Shown: positions 8,281-17,410 of the stretch, one piece after another | How the letters are laid out: each line of letters starts with the position of its first letter | Numbering within the stretch: the first letter of the stretch is position 1 | NCBI RefSeq assembly: GCF_021018745.1 | Contig: NZ_CP063845.1 | Span: forward strand, 3,348,001 to 3,412,000 | From: Gloeobacter morelensis MG652769 | Lineage (GTDB): Bacteria > Cyanobacteriota > Cyanobacteriia > Gloeobacterales > Gloeobacteraceae | Direction of reading: 5' to 3' | Length of the DNA stretch: 64,000 bases | Program-made: the position numbers and the translations under genes | Notes under the pieces: model-generated | Told to the model about the DNA's origin: nothing | The model's database searches: none | The model's input: only the letters and a program-made list of their open reading frames with translations

Positions 8281-10227
8281 ATGAAGCGTCCAGCGAGTAC
8301 ATCTCCCCCGCTCCTGCAGCGCCGATGTTTTCTGGGAATCACCGGAGCGGCTGTGGCCGCCACAGCCGGTGCGCACCTGCTCAGACACAGTCCCACGGTT
8401 TTTGACAAGGACGAGTTGCTCTTACCCCACCGGGTGCCGGAAAAAAAAAGCGTGCTGGTCATCGGTGGGGGGCTTGCGGGGCTGGCGTGCGCCTACGAAC
8501 TGGCCGGCCGGGGATTTGCCGTCCAGCTTGTCGAGCGCTCGGCGCAACTGGGGGGCAAGGTGGCGAGCTGGCCCGTGCGAGTCGGGGATGACGATTTTGT
8601 CATGGAGCACGGCTTTCACGGCTTTTTTGCCCAGTACTATAACCTCAACGGGCTCATTGCCGAACTGGAAGCAACCAGTCACTTCCGCCCGCTCGATCGC
8701 TACAGCGTCCTCTACCGCGACGGTTCCTACGCGCCGGAGGTTTTCCAGCAAAGCGACGCGGCTTTTCCGTGGAACGTCGTGGCCCTGGCGGCGGCCTCGC
8801 CCAACCGCTGGCGGTGGGGACTCCACTTTGCCCAGGCGCAGCACTGGCAGGTGCTGCGCGAAATCGCCGGTTTTCACCCCGAGCGGAGCTTTCGGCGGCT
8901 CGACCACCTCTCGATGGCCCAGTGGGTGGGACGTGGCTTTCCCAGGGGGCTCTACGATCTGTATTTTCTGCCGTTTGCCAGAACTTGTCTCAATGCACCG
9001 GACCAGACGAGCCTGGCCTACTTGCTGCAGTTTTTTCATTTTTATTTCTTCGGCAATGCTGAAGGACTGGCCTTCAATGCTTCACGCCAGGATCTCGGCA
9101 GAAGCCTGGTCGAACCTTTGAGTGCCGCCATTCGCCGCCGCGGTGGAACCATCTTCACCGGCACGCAGGTGGACACGGTGCGCTGGCGGGCAGACAAAAC
9201 GGCAGGCGTCGTTTGCTCCCGCGATCCGCATGCTGCGCGGCAGCCCTTCTGGGCCGAACCCGCGCAGGTCTCCGACGGCAGTCCTGCCCGGCACTACCGC
9301 GCCGGTGATGCGACTTACGTGCTTGAGGCGGACGGCAAATGGGCGCTTTCACTCACTTGCCCGCATCAGGGTTGTACCGTTGCACCGGTCGAGGAACCAG
9401 GCGGCACAACGGGCTTTCGTTGTCCGTGCCACGGTGCGCGGTTCGACGATGCAGGCGACGTTCTGGGCGGCCCTGCGCCCAGAAGGCTCGAACGGCTGCG
9501 GGTGATTGGCAAAGAAGGCGAGCGGGTGCAACTGATCCCAGCGGGGGGTACTATCCATGGGAGTCAGTTCGAACTGGAGGCGGATTACTACGTTTTTGCG
9601 GCAGATGTGCCTGGAATACAGCAATTGTTTGCTGCCGCCAAGGGCGAAGTGCCGCATGTCCTGGCCGAGGGTGTGCGCAGCCTTGCCGTTGCCGACCCTT
9701 TTGCGGTGGTCCGCTACTGGTTCGATCGCGATTTTGAGTGGCTGCACAGCGATTTTGCTTCGCTTTCGGGCTATCGGCTGACCGACAGCATTGCCCTCTA
9801 CCATCGCCTACAGGAGGATTACATCGCCTGGGCCAGGCGCACCGGGGGCAGCGTCGTCGAACTGCACGCCTATTGCTACAAAGAAAAAGACTTTCCCAGC
9901 CGACAGGAGTTGCTTGCCACCTTCGAGCAAGAACTCTACGAGATCCTCCCCCAGTTGCGCGGTGCCAGGATGCTGCACAGGGAATTGGTCAATCAAAAAA
10001 ACTTTGCTGGCTATCCGCCGGGAAGTCACCGGACCCGCCCTGAAACGTCCACTGCGGCAGCAAACCTTTTTTTCGCGGGCGATTGGGTCAAAATGCCCTT
10101 TGCCTGCAGCCTGATGGAGCGGGCCACCAGCAGCGGTTTTCTGGCCGCCAACGCCGTGCTGCGGCGCGAAGGGCTGCAGCGCCGTCCCCTGTACAGCGTG
10201 GTCCCGCAAGGCACCCTGCCGCTTTGA
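8281..10227 (+). CDS. FAD-dependent carotenoid-desaturase/CrtU-like oxidoreductase with internal Rieske domain
   Basis: 648 residues from ATG 8281, chosen over the upstream ATG 8188 because GGAG sits 5 nt before it and because the protein then starts with a Tat-like signal (QRRCFLGIT, then a hydrophobic run). An FAD dinucleotide fold follows (VLVIGGGLAGLACAYELAGRG). The MEHGFHGFFAQYYNL segment is typical of carotenoid desaturase/ring-aromatising CrtU-type enzymes. A Rieske [2Fe-2S] site is inserted at about 359-385 (CPHQGC and CPCHGA). The C-terminus has FFAGDWVKMPFACSLMERATSSG. It may act on an isoprenoid outside or at the membrane, but the substrate is unproven. It is controlled by the 8053 repeat promoter. 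Confidence 0.85.
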   Translation: MKRPASTSPPLLQRRCFLGITGAAVAATAGAHLLRHSPTVFDKDELLLPHRVPEKKSVLVIGGGLAGLACAYELAGRGFAVQLVERSAQLGGKVASWPVRVGDDDFVMEHGFHGFFAQYYNLNGLIAELEATSHFRPLDRYSVLYRDGSYAPEVFQQSDAAFPWNVVALAAASPNRWRWGLHFAQAQHWQVLREIAGFHPERSFRRLDHLSMAQWVGRGFPRGLYDLYFLPFARTCLNAPDQTSLAYLLQFFHFYFFGNAEGLAFNASRQDLGRSLVEPLSAAIRRRGGTIFTGTQVDTVRWRADKTAGVVCSRDPHAARQPFWAEPAQVSDGSPARHYRAGDATYVLEADGKWALSLTCPHQGCTVAPVEEPGGTTGFRCPCHGARFDDAGDVLGGPAPRRLERLRVIGKEGERVQLIPAGGTIHGSQFELEADYYVFAADVPGIQQLFAAAKGEVPHVLAEGVRSLAVADPFAVVRYWFDRDFEWLHSDFASLSGYRLTDSIALYHRLQEDYIAWARRTGGSVVELHAYCYKEKDFPSRQELLATFEQELYEILPQLRGARMLHRELVNQKNFAGYPPGSHRTRPETSTAAANLFFAGDWVKMPFACSLMERATSSGFLAANAVLRREGLQRRPLYSVVPQGTLPL

Positions 10228-10237
10228 AAGCCTCCCC

Positions 10238-10678
10238 ATGACCCACCATCCGCAGAAACAGACGCTGCATTTTCAGTCGCTACCGGGGCGCAAGTGCGTC
10301 GAAGCCCGCTTGGATGTACAGCTGCAGCGACTGTACCGGATTGCGGATGCTGTCGAGAAACGGGAGCTTGCGAAGATCGGCCCACTGCAAGGTTCTTTAC
10401 GGTATCTGTCGTGGCCCGTGGTCCTAGTCGCGTACAGCGTCTGCCTTGCCGCCGTCGCTCGTACCCTTGTCGAACTCTACGCACTTTACGAGCAAGAAGC
10501 ACTGTCGGGGGCAAACGCTGCCGTTCGGCGCGAGCCAGGATCAACCAAGAATCCGTGCGATTTGCCGAGGGAAACCGACCTTTTGTCGCCCGATTGCCGC
10601 CGCTTGTCGGCCGGGGCGCGCGCCCACCCGCGCCGCCGGTTTAAGCTCTGCTTGAATAACGCAGGCGGAGGAAAATGA
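10238..10678 (+). CDS. hypothetical single-pass membrane protein
   Basis: 146 residues starting 11 nt after the Rieske flavoprotein stop, without a clear ribosome site. A membrane segment is visible at about 53-75 (YLSWPVVLVAYSVCLAAVARTLVEL). The first 100 codons look coding. The last 35 or so overlap the repeat promoter at 10561-10647, and the stop TGA overlaps the ATG at 10675, an ATGA junction. Because of this overlap the true C-terminus may be elsewhere, or the gene may host the promoter of its neighbour. No family is recognised. Confidence 0.45.
   Translation: MTHHPQKQTLHFQSLPGRKCVEARLDVQLQRLYRIADAVEKRELAKIGPLQGSLRYLSWPVVLVAYSVCLAAVARTLVELYALYEQEALSGANAAVRREPGSTKNPCDLPRETDLLSPDCRRLSAGARAHPRRRFKLCLNNAGGGK
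10561..10647 (+). promoter_or_regulatory. second promoter module with three 21-bp-spaced repeats
   Basis: Repeats TTTGCCGAG, TTTGTCGCC and CTTGTCGGC start at 10561, 10582 and 10603, again at 21-bp steps. TAAGCT at 10642-10647 is the -10-like box, at the same 38-bp distance as in the 8053 module. The first repeat is the weakest. The module precedes the exported-protein gene at 10681 and lies inside the end of the ORF at 10238-10678. Confidence 0.62.
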
Positions 10679-10680
10679 GC

Positions 10681-11463
10681 ATGAGCACCTTGCCAAGCGG
10701 CAACCCGCAAAGACGCAATCGACAATCGGACCAACAGGACTGCGCGCCTCTAGAAGCCGACGCTGGTTTTTCGCTGGGTCTGTACGGGCGGTTCCGGCCG
10801 GAGACGTATTTTGCGCTGTTGCAGTCCATTCTGGGCCTGGTATCGGTGTCGCAGGCGGGCTGTCAAGACCACAACAATCGACCGGCCCAGGCCAGGATTA
10901 CCTTGCGCAGGCTAGGTGCGCTCACGCTGGCGGTCCTCGGGGTTGCGGCCGCATCGGAATCGGCTCTGGCCGAAGACCGCTTTGTCGAGGGACTGTGCCG
11001 GAATTTTCCGCTCAACTCCCGCTGTGAGCGCCAGGCGCGTGCAGCTGCAGAAGCGGCGCCTCAAATTATCAAGCTGAAACTGGATACCTCAGAAGCTTCC
11101 AACGAGTGGATCCGCCTCCAGATTCAGGCGGGCACGGTCACAGCGCTGCACACGACTAACGCCGTCAGCAAATTCACCCAGATAGTCAACCCGTTGCTCG
11201 GCCCGATTCCCTACGCCTTTCTGCCGCCTTTTTACACCTGGTACGACCACCAGACCACCCGCATCGCCTTTGTGCCGGACACTTGTGCGCAGGCTTCCCT
11301 GTCTGCTCTGGCACCGCGGAGCGACGACTGCGCCGTCTCAGGCGCCGACAGCCTGGTCCTGCCTGCGGGAACCGATGTCCGCCAGGGCCGCTTTACGCTT
11401 GAGTATTTGGACGGCAAAGTAGAAAAGGCCGTCATTTTCCGGGTGCCTGCCGAGCAGAGGTGA
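10681..11463 (+). CDS. exported hypothetical protein
   Basis: 260 residues from ATG 10681, 9 nt after GGAGG; an ATG at 10675 is only 3 nt from it. About 70 residues in, a signal-like segment appears (RRLGALTLAVLGVAAASESALAED), followed by FVEGLCRNFPLNSRC and a mature domain with four cysteines. The real start could therefore be the internal TTG near 10904, in front of the signal, with the front part dispensable. No enzyme motif is visible. It lies downstream of the second 21-bp repeat promoter and may be co-transcribed with the truncated membrane protein at 11516. The function is not recognised. Confidence 0.65.
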   Translation: MSTLPSGNPQRRNRQSDQQDCAPLEADAGFSLGLYGRFRPETYFALLQSILGLVSVSQAGCQDHNNRPAQARITLRRLGALTLAVLGVAAASESALAEDRFVEGLCRNFPLNSRCERQARAAAEAAPQIIKLKLDTSEASNEWIRLQIQAGTVTALHTTNAVSKFTQIVNPLLGPIPYAFLPPFYTWYDHQTTRIAFVPDTCAQASLSALAPRSDDCAVSGADSLVLPAGTDVRQGRFTLEYLDGKVEKAVIFRVPAEQR

Positions 11464-11515
11464 CCCTCCCGGACGCATCGATGATTTCCTTTGGGCCTGA
11501 ATCCACTCCACTGCC

Positions 11516-11887
11516 ATGGCTGACATTGAGAAACCCAACGCTACTGTCGGGACGACCAGGGAAACACCTGCCCATCTGGGCCGCTCGTTTGGCGGGTTGC
11601 TCAAAAAAGTGATCGCGGTCAATCTGGTGGCAGCCTTGGTGCCAATGCTGTTGGGCGCACCGTTGTCCGCTTCCGGGCTGGCGGGCCTGGCACTCGAGCT
11701 GGCCGTCTCGCTCATCTACTCCAACAGCATCGGCCTGCCGGTAGGGATAACGCTGTGGCGGTTGGGTCCGCGCCTTTCCCCCTGGCCTTTCCCGCTCAAT
11801 CTAGTGGTTCTGTTGCCTGCGATCCTGGCGGTGACGGCCCTTGGCTGCCTGATGGCAATTGCGCTGCTGGTGGTGCTGAATCCCTGA
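11516..11887 (+). pseudogene. N-terminal fragment of a membrane protein, probably a LytS-type sensor kinase, cut by an IS
   Basis: 123 residues, almost all membrane: helices at about 32-50, 53-72, 74-84 and 94-120 (ending ALLVVLNP). The stop codon TGA (11885-11887) is made partly by the first two bases of the IS at 11886, so the original protein was longer. The helix layout with the LIYSNSIGLPVG and RLSPWPFPLNLVVLLPA segments resembles the sensor part of LytS-like histidine kinases. The missing part would hold the kinase domain. Family assignment is from memory and moderate; the truncation is seen directly. Confidence 0.55.
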
Positions 11888-13747
11888 TTCCGCAGGTTCG
11901 GATGTGACTTCTGGAATTTCCCTCCTTGGCCGGGTTTCCGGCTCTACTTGCCCTGCATTGCCCAGGCATTTGGGCTCACCAAACCACTTTGCCGCAAGCG
12001 CACTGGACAGCTTTTCTCTACAGTATTCAGAATTGTCTCTCGCCTCGCAGTTATGTTCAGGCACTGCTCCCTCAGCCCATCAAGTAGTACTGCCCACAGG
12101 TCGGACCCAGACACTTCACGATGCGCCGACGCTCCTCGCTCAAATTCGATACCTGCTTCACTCCTGAGACTTCCAGCAGATGCACCGCCTGAAAGACCTG
12201 AAAGATCCACCGCAAGGTCGGCGTCGCGGTCGGCTTCTTGGTCTGACTTTTGACCGTCAGCTGTGCTGCTGAGAGTGCTAAACGCAACTGCCGCTGCCCG
12301 AGGCTGTAGACCAGCAGGCACAACCCCATCACCATCGCCAACGCCTCGACGCGTTCAGGCGATTTGAGAAACACGCTGGAGGTGAAAAACAGCGGGTCTT
12401 TCAGAAAGCGGAAGCCTCGCTCCACTGACTGCTGGGCTTTGTACTCGGACAGGACCTCAGCCGTCGAAAGCTCCTGCTCGTCCAACACGTTCGTCGCCAG
12501 CACGAACTTGCCCGCACTATGCTGCTCCACCTCGATAGCTGTCGCATTGCGCACCAGTTGTGCCGAGAGCAGCCACACGCCCGTCTTCGCAGGTTTGCTG
12601 CCCCGCGCCGGTCGCCCGGCTTGGTCATGCCGGGCTTGCTCGACGGCCCGTACTGCCCCGAGCAGATGGAACTTCAACCCAGAAGCGAACCGCTCCGCCG
12701 CTTCCAGGGCATCCGCTTCACAGGCAAAGGCCATCTTGCACAGCGCCGTCAGTTCCTTGCCCAGCTTGCCATCGAGCTCATTGAGTTTCTTGTCCAGGGC
12801 CGCGAGGTCGCTTTTGCGCCGCTCGTCGCTTGCGACTACCACCCAGCGCTGTTGGATCTCGGCGTAAGTGCTACCCACCTCGGCGACTCGGTAGCCTGGT
12901 TGGGCAGGCGCGAACTGCTCATCGCTCAATGCCGCCAGCAGGTGCTTCACTTGCGTAAGGGTCGAGGGTACCCGGCTCAGCCAGTGCATGGCTTGCACCT
13001 CGCTCAAGTTCTGGGCACTGTAAAGGGCTGAATCGACGACAAACAGGGCATCCACGTCCCACTGGGAGCGAAAATCCTGAATCATCTGCGCAAAGATAGC
13101 CTTGTCCGCTTCGTTGCCGTTACCCACGCGCAGGTAGAGGGGCACGTCCCCATCGCCACTGGTGATCATCGACAACAAGAATTGCTTGAGGTCGGGGCGA
13201 TGATCCCGGCTATAGCCGTGGGTGATGACAATCGGCTGCGGTTCGTCTTCTGCCCGAGGTGCCAATCGCCCCCTTGGGATGTACTCACCGTCCACATGGA
13301 ACGATGTCGAGTCCAGATGCACACTGCCGGTCTTGATGCCAAATTGCCTGGCGGCCTTGAGTGCCAGATGGACGAAGACCTTGGTGGTACCCTCCTCGTA
13401 GAGCTTATCGAGCACCCGGCCAAGCCGGTCGTCGTTAAAGTGTTCCGGCTGCACGCCTGGTCCAATCAGGTGCTCGGTCGCCTTGCCAACGAAGAATTGC
13501 TCGAACAAGTACAGGGGTGCACAGACGAAGCCGAGTCCATTGAGGATGAGACCCTTGAGTACCTGTCCGCAGCTCACATGCTCCTGCGGATGCGTGCCCA
13601 GGAGCTGGTTGACCTCTTCGACCAGGCCGATAGAGTCGATGATTCCAGCCACGATGCCGAGGTGGTCGAGGTTCTGGACCTGGATTTCAGGAGGAGGCTG
13701 GCTCATCCTACCAAAATACTTTAGCCGCTCTACCTACCTGCGGAATC
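11886..13747 (-). mobile_element. IS1634-type insertion sequence
   Basis: Terminal inverted repeats GATTCCGCAGGT (11886-11897) and its complement (13736-13747) bound an 1862-bp element carrying one transposase on the minus strand. The flanking bases (ATCCCT to the left, CCGGTT to the right) do not form a target duplication. Both neighbouring genes lose their ends at the element. This pattern suggests a rearrangement, such as a deletion between two copies, rather than a simple insertion. Confidence 0.85.
12072..13706 (-). CDS. IS1634-family transposase
   Basis: 544 residues, a complete DDE transposase of the IS4/IS1634 group. The N-terminal part (VQNLDHLGIVAGIIDSIGLV) matches the DUF4277 region found in this family. 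Catalytic positions are seen in VHLDSTSFHVDG, DALFVVDSALYS and the late SVERGFRFLKDPLFF segment. The reading frame is intact and covers nearly the whole element, so the copy may still be active. It cuts and moves the element bounded by the GATTCCGCAGGT repeats. Confidence 0.93.
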   Translation of the reverse strand: MSQPPPEIQVQNLDHLGIVAGIIDSIGLVEEVNQLLGTHPQEHVSCGQVLKGLILNGLGFVCAPLYLFEQFFVGKATEHLIGPGVQPEHFNDDRLGRVLDKLYEEGTTKVFVHLALKAARQFGIKTGSVHLDSTSFHVDGEYIPRGRLAPRAEDEPQPIVITHGYSRDHRPDLKQFLLSMITSGDGDVPLYLRVGNGNEADKAIFAQMIQDFRSQWDVDALFVVDSALYSAQNLSEVQAMHWLSRVPSTLTQVKHLLAALSDEQFAPAQPGYRVAEVGSTYAEIQQRWVVVASDERRKSDLAALDKKLNELDGKLGKELTALCKMAFACEADALEAAERFASGLKFHLLGAVRAVEQARHDQAGRPARGSKPAKTGVWLLSAQLVRNATAIEVEQHSAGKFVLATNVLDEQELSTAEVLSEYKAQQSVERGFRFLKDPLFFTSSVFLKSPERVEALAMVMGLCLLVYSLGQRQLRLALSAAQLTVKSQTKKPTATPTLRWIFQVFQAVHLLEVSGVKQVSNLSEERRRIVKCLGPTCGQYYLMG

Positions 13748-16700
13748 CCGGTTGAATTTGACTGCGGAGGCACCCGTGAAGTTGGTGCCGGTAATGGTCA
13801 CACTCGCCCCGACCGCTCCGGCCGTAGGCGACAGGGAACTGAGCGACGGGGGGGCGTTCACCGTGAAGCTGCCGGTGCTGGTGGCCGTACCCGCCTCCGT
13901 CGAAACGCTGATCGGGCCGCTGGAAGCACCTGAGGGCACCGAGACGCTCATCTGGTTGCCCGAGGAGGACACCGAGAGAATCGAAGCGGCCGTGCCGTTG
14001 AACGCGGCGCCGGTGACGTAGGCGTAGTTGTAGCCGTTGATGGTGACCGTATCTCCGACCTTGCCGCTACTTGGGCTGAAGCTTGAGATCGACGGCGGCA
14101 CAATCACCGTGTAAGTCGCATTGTTGGAAGTGCCGCCTTTGGTGGTGACATTCACCGGCACGCCGTAGTAACTCGGCAGGCCCGAAGGAACCAGCGCCTT
14201 GATTTCGCTTGCGGAAGTGGAAGTGATCGTTGCGCTAAGGCGGTTGTCGAATTTGACGGTCGGGGCGTAATTGAGATTGGCGCCGCTGAGGGTGACTGTG
14301 GAACCTGTCACTCCCCGGCCGGGAGTGATGCTGTTGATTTGCGGTGCGAGCGGCAAGACTTCGAAAGTGACCGAATCGGGTTGGTAGTAGGTGCCGTCGT
14401 ACTCCGAGTAGCCGTCGACCGTCAGGGTGTAGACCCCCGGCGGCGTGGCGGTGGTGGTGCGCACGGTGACGGTGAAGGTGTCGTAGGCCAAAACCGGATC
14501 CGGACTGATGCTTGCCGTCAGCCCGGAGGCACTGGGCGAAACCCTGACGCTGCCATTGACCAGGTCGTCGTAGTACGGCCCTTCGAAATAGCCGCAGATA
14601 TTACCCAGGCTCTGACCGGCAACGACCGTCAGCGGCAAAGGGGTGCAATCGAGCGCATCCTGGCCGGGGGCGGTGTTGGTTCTAGAACCACGCTGACCCA
14701 ATTTGACGGACTTGGTCTGGGCGGACTGGGCCAGCCGCTCGACAGGCCGGGAGCTGGTCGAGGCGGCTGGTGTCGCGGTGCTCTGCTCAACCGTCCCGAT
14801 CGCCCGCTGAGTCTGGGGAGCACGGGCGCTATTCAACCCCTCGATAGTTGCCACCCCGCGCGGGCGCAAATCGGGCCTCAGGCCGGTCGGGTCGCTCGCC
14901 GTCACAGGAGCGTTGCCCAGGTAGCGGTACAGATTGGTGTCCCCACCGGCAAAACCAATCGGATCTTCGGCCATGAACCGCTGGTTGCCCGCGTGGTAGT
15001 AGCGCGAGCGCAGGTGATAGACGACACTGGCGCTATTGACCGCCTCCGCCCCGGTAAAAAGCCACAGATTGCTGCTGCTGGTGTTGCTGGCGGTGGCCTG
15101 GCCAAAGGGCGAGTAACCGTAGCCGGTCTTGATCGCCTTGGTCGAGCCGTTGACCGTCGCCACCACCGAGTTGTTGAGCGGGTCGTGCAAAAGATACTCG
15201 TCGGTGCTCCCCTCGCGGCTGATGAACACCTCATCGAGACCCAACCCCACCAGGTAGCGCTTGGTCGCAGAACCGGTCTTTTGTTCGATGACCTGGTTGC
15301 CGCTCAGCAAATAGCTGGTGGTCGTGCCGCTGACGGTCTTGCGCATGCGCCGCCCGAGTGCGTCGTAGACAAAACTGACGCTGAATCCAGCATTGTTGGT
15401 GTAACCGCTCAGCTGGTTGCGGGCGTTGTAGGTGAAAGTCACCTTGGTGGAGCCGACGTTCTGCTCGACGAGGTTGCCGCTCGCGTCGTAGATAAGCGTG
15501 CCCCCTTCGAAGGCGGTCATCCGGTTGGTGCCCGCCTCGTAACTCGGCGTGGTCGAAGCGCCCGGCCGGCTACTGGAAGTGAGGTTACCGTCTTTGTCGT
15601 AGGCGTTGGTATAGTTGCCCGCCGGGGTGGTGGCCCCGGTCAATTCCCCGGCCTCGTTGTAGCTGTAGCTCTGGGAGGTGGCCACACTCGGCGTCGAGGG
15701 ACCCGATTCGCTGCGAGCGGTCAAATAGCCGCGCGTCGAGTAGTCGTACTGGTATTCGATTTCCCGAAGCAGTGTACCGCCCGGACCGCTAAAGAGCGCC
15801 CGCTCGACCTCGCCGCCGTCGTTGTAGAACAGTTCTTCTTTGACGCTGTTGGGGTAGCTGATGGACTTGAGCGAACCGTCCGGGTCGTACTCGAAACCGA
15901 CCACGGCGTTGTTTTGGTCGCAGGTGCTGTTGCCGCACAACCCGGCCGCATCCAGGCTGGCGTCGTCGTCTTTGTAGTCGTAGTTGATGAGCGGGGTGGC
16001 AATGGCGTCGCTGGTCCCCTTTTTGATCGATGTGAGGTTACCGGAAGCGTCATAGTAGTATCTAACTATCTCGCCTGTGCCGATGCGCTCGGTCTTCAGG
16101 CGGCTGACCTGGTCGGTGCCGGTAAAGTACTCGAAATAGACGTTGCGGGCGCCGGAAGCGTCGCTACTATCGGTGATCGAGGCCACCTGATCCAGGGTGT
16201 TATAGGAGTAGGTGAGCTTGGTGCTGTCGGCAAAAGTGACGTAGCGCAGGCGCTGCTTGGAACCGTATTCGTACAGCGTTTCCTGGCCCCGGGCGCTTTT
16301 GTACTTGCTCAGCAACCCGAGGTTGTTGTAGGAAAAGTTCTCGGTGCGGCCAGCCTGGGTGCGAGAGGCCACCCGGTCCATGGGGTCGTAAGTGTAGGTG
16401 GTCAGCACGCCGTTGGACGCCTTGACACTGGTGACGTTCGAGTTGTCGTCGTAGGTAAATTCGGTGGTGCGCCGAGTGTTGCTTGCATCGCTCGGGCCGG
16501 TGATGGTGGTGAGCCGGTTGAGCTTGTCGTAGGTGTATTCGGTCCAGCGGTTGGTCTGCTCGAACTGATAGCAATAAAAGACCGCTTTGAGGCGCGAGAG
16601 GGTGTCGTAACGAAAACACACCTCCAGACCGGAAGGATACCTGACAAAGTGCGGATCCTGGTTGGCCGTCCCGGCGCCGACGTAATTGGTCGAATTGTAG

Positions 16701-17410
16701 TAATCGAATTCGGTGACGCGGCCCTGGCCGTCCACCACCCGCTCCACCTGGCCAAAAGAATTGTAAGCTTCAAAAGATGTGTTTTCGGGCAACTGGTCTG
16801 CAATCGATTTGAGCGAACCCTTGTAGCCGTCGTTTTCGTAGCTGCCCGCCGGGTCGTTGTACTCGTAGTAGGTTGATTTGTTGTTGGGTGTAGTAATGCT
16901 GTCTATTTGACCGAAGGGGGCTGTAAAGCTGTAGGCGGTGCGAGCCCCGTCAGCCGTTTCGATGCCGCTCAGGTGCCGATAGTAGCTTCCGTCGTAATCA
17001 AAACGAGTCTGCTGGCCAAAGGCGTTGGTAAAGCGCGTCAGATCCCGCGTGCTCGGGTCGTACTCGAAACTGTAGGTCGCAGCGGCATCGATGGCATAGC
17101 TGAAGCCGGTGACCAGTTGGGTCGCAGCATCGAAATTGTAGGTGACCTTATCCCAGTTCTGTTTGTCGGAAGTCTTGTAGAGGGCGTCGTTGACCGCCGT
17201 GTTGCTTGCGTTGTAAACGTACTGGGCGAACACATCGTCGGCGGTGTACTGATCGCCGCTCACCCCGGGTCTGCCGTCCATGCCCGGCAAAGTTTGCAGG
17301 GTGACCCGTCCTGCCTGTCCACTGGTGTTGAAATTCTCGTAACTGTTGGTCAGCCGCACGGTACCGCGCGGGTCGGTGATCTTCTTGAGGTAGTGATTTT
17401 GATACTCGTA
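13730..17410 (-). pseudogene. RHS/YD-repeat protein with TIG domains, 3' part (interrupted gene)
   Basis: The larger part of a secreted RHS protein split by the IS630 at 17411. Its 1200 or so residues hold many YD repeats (such as YDPMDRVASRTQ and YDALGRRMRKT) and the RHS core end FMAEDPIGFAGGDTNLYRYLGNAPVTASDPTGL. An Ig-like stretch and three IPT/TIG modules follow (SITPGRGVTGSTVTLSGANL, SFSPSSGKVGDTVTINGYNY, SLSPTAGAVGASVTITGTNF). The third TIG is cut by the IS1634-type element, which adds a short foreign tail (RDSAGR) and a stop. RHS proteins usually form a shell around a toxin or serve as surface adhesins; here the normal C-terminus is lost. Confidence 0.85.

Noticed and set aside
14339-16876. 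An 845-residue plus-strand frame inside the RHS region
   Set aside because: It is the complement of the YD repeats. Its apparent repetitiveness comes from those repeats, and the RHS strand has clear domain motifs.
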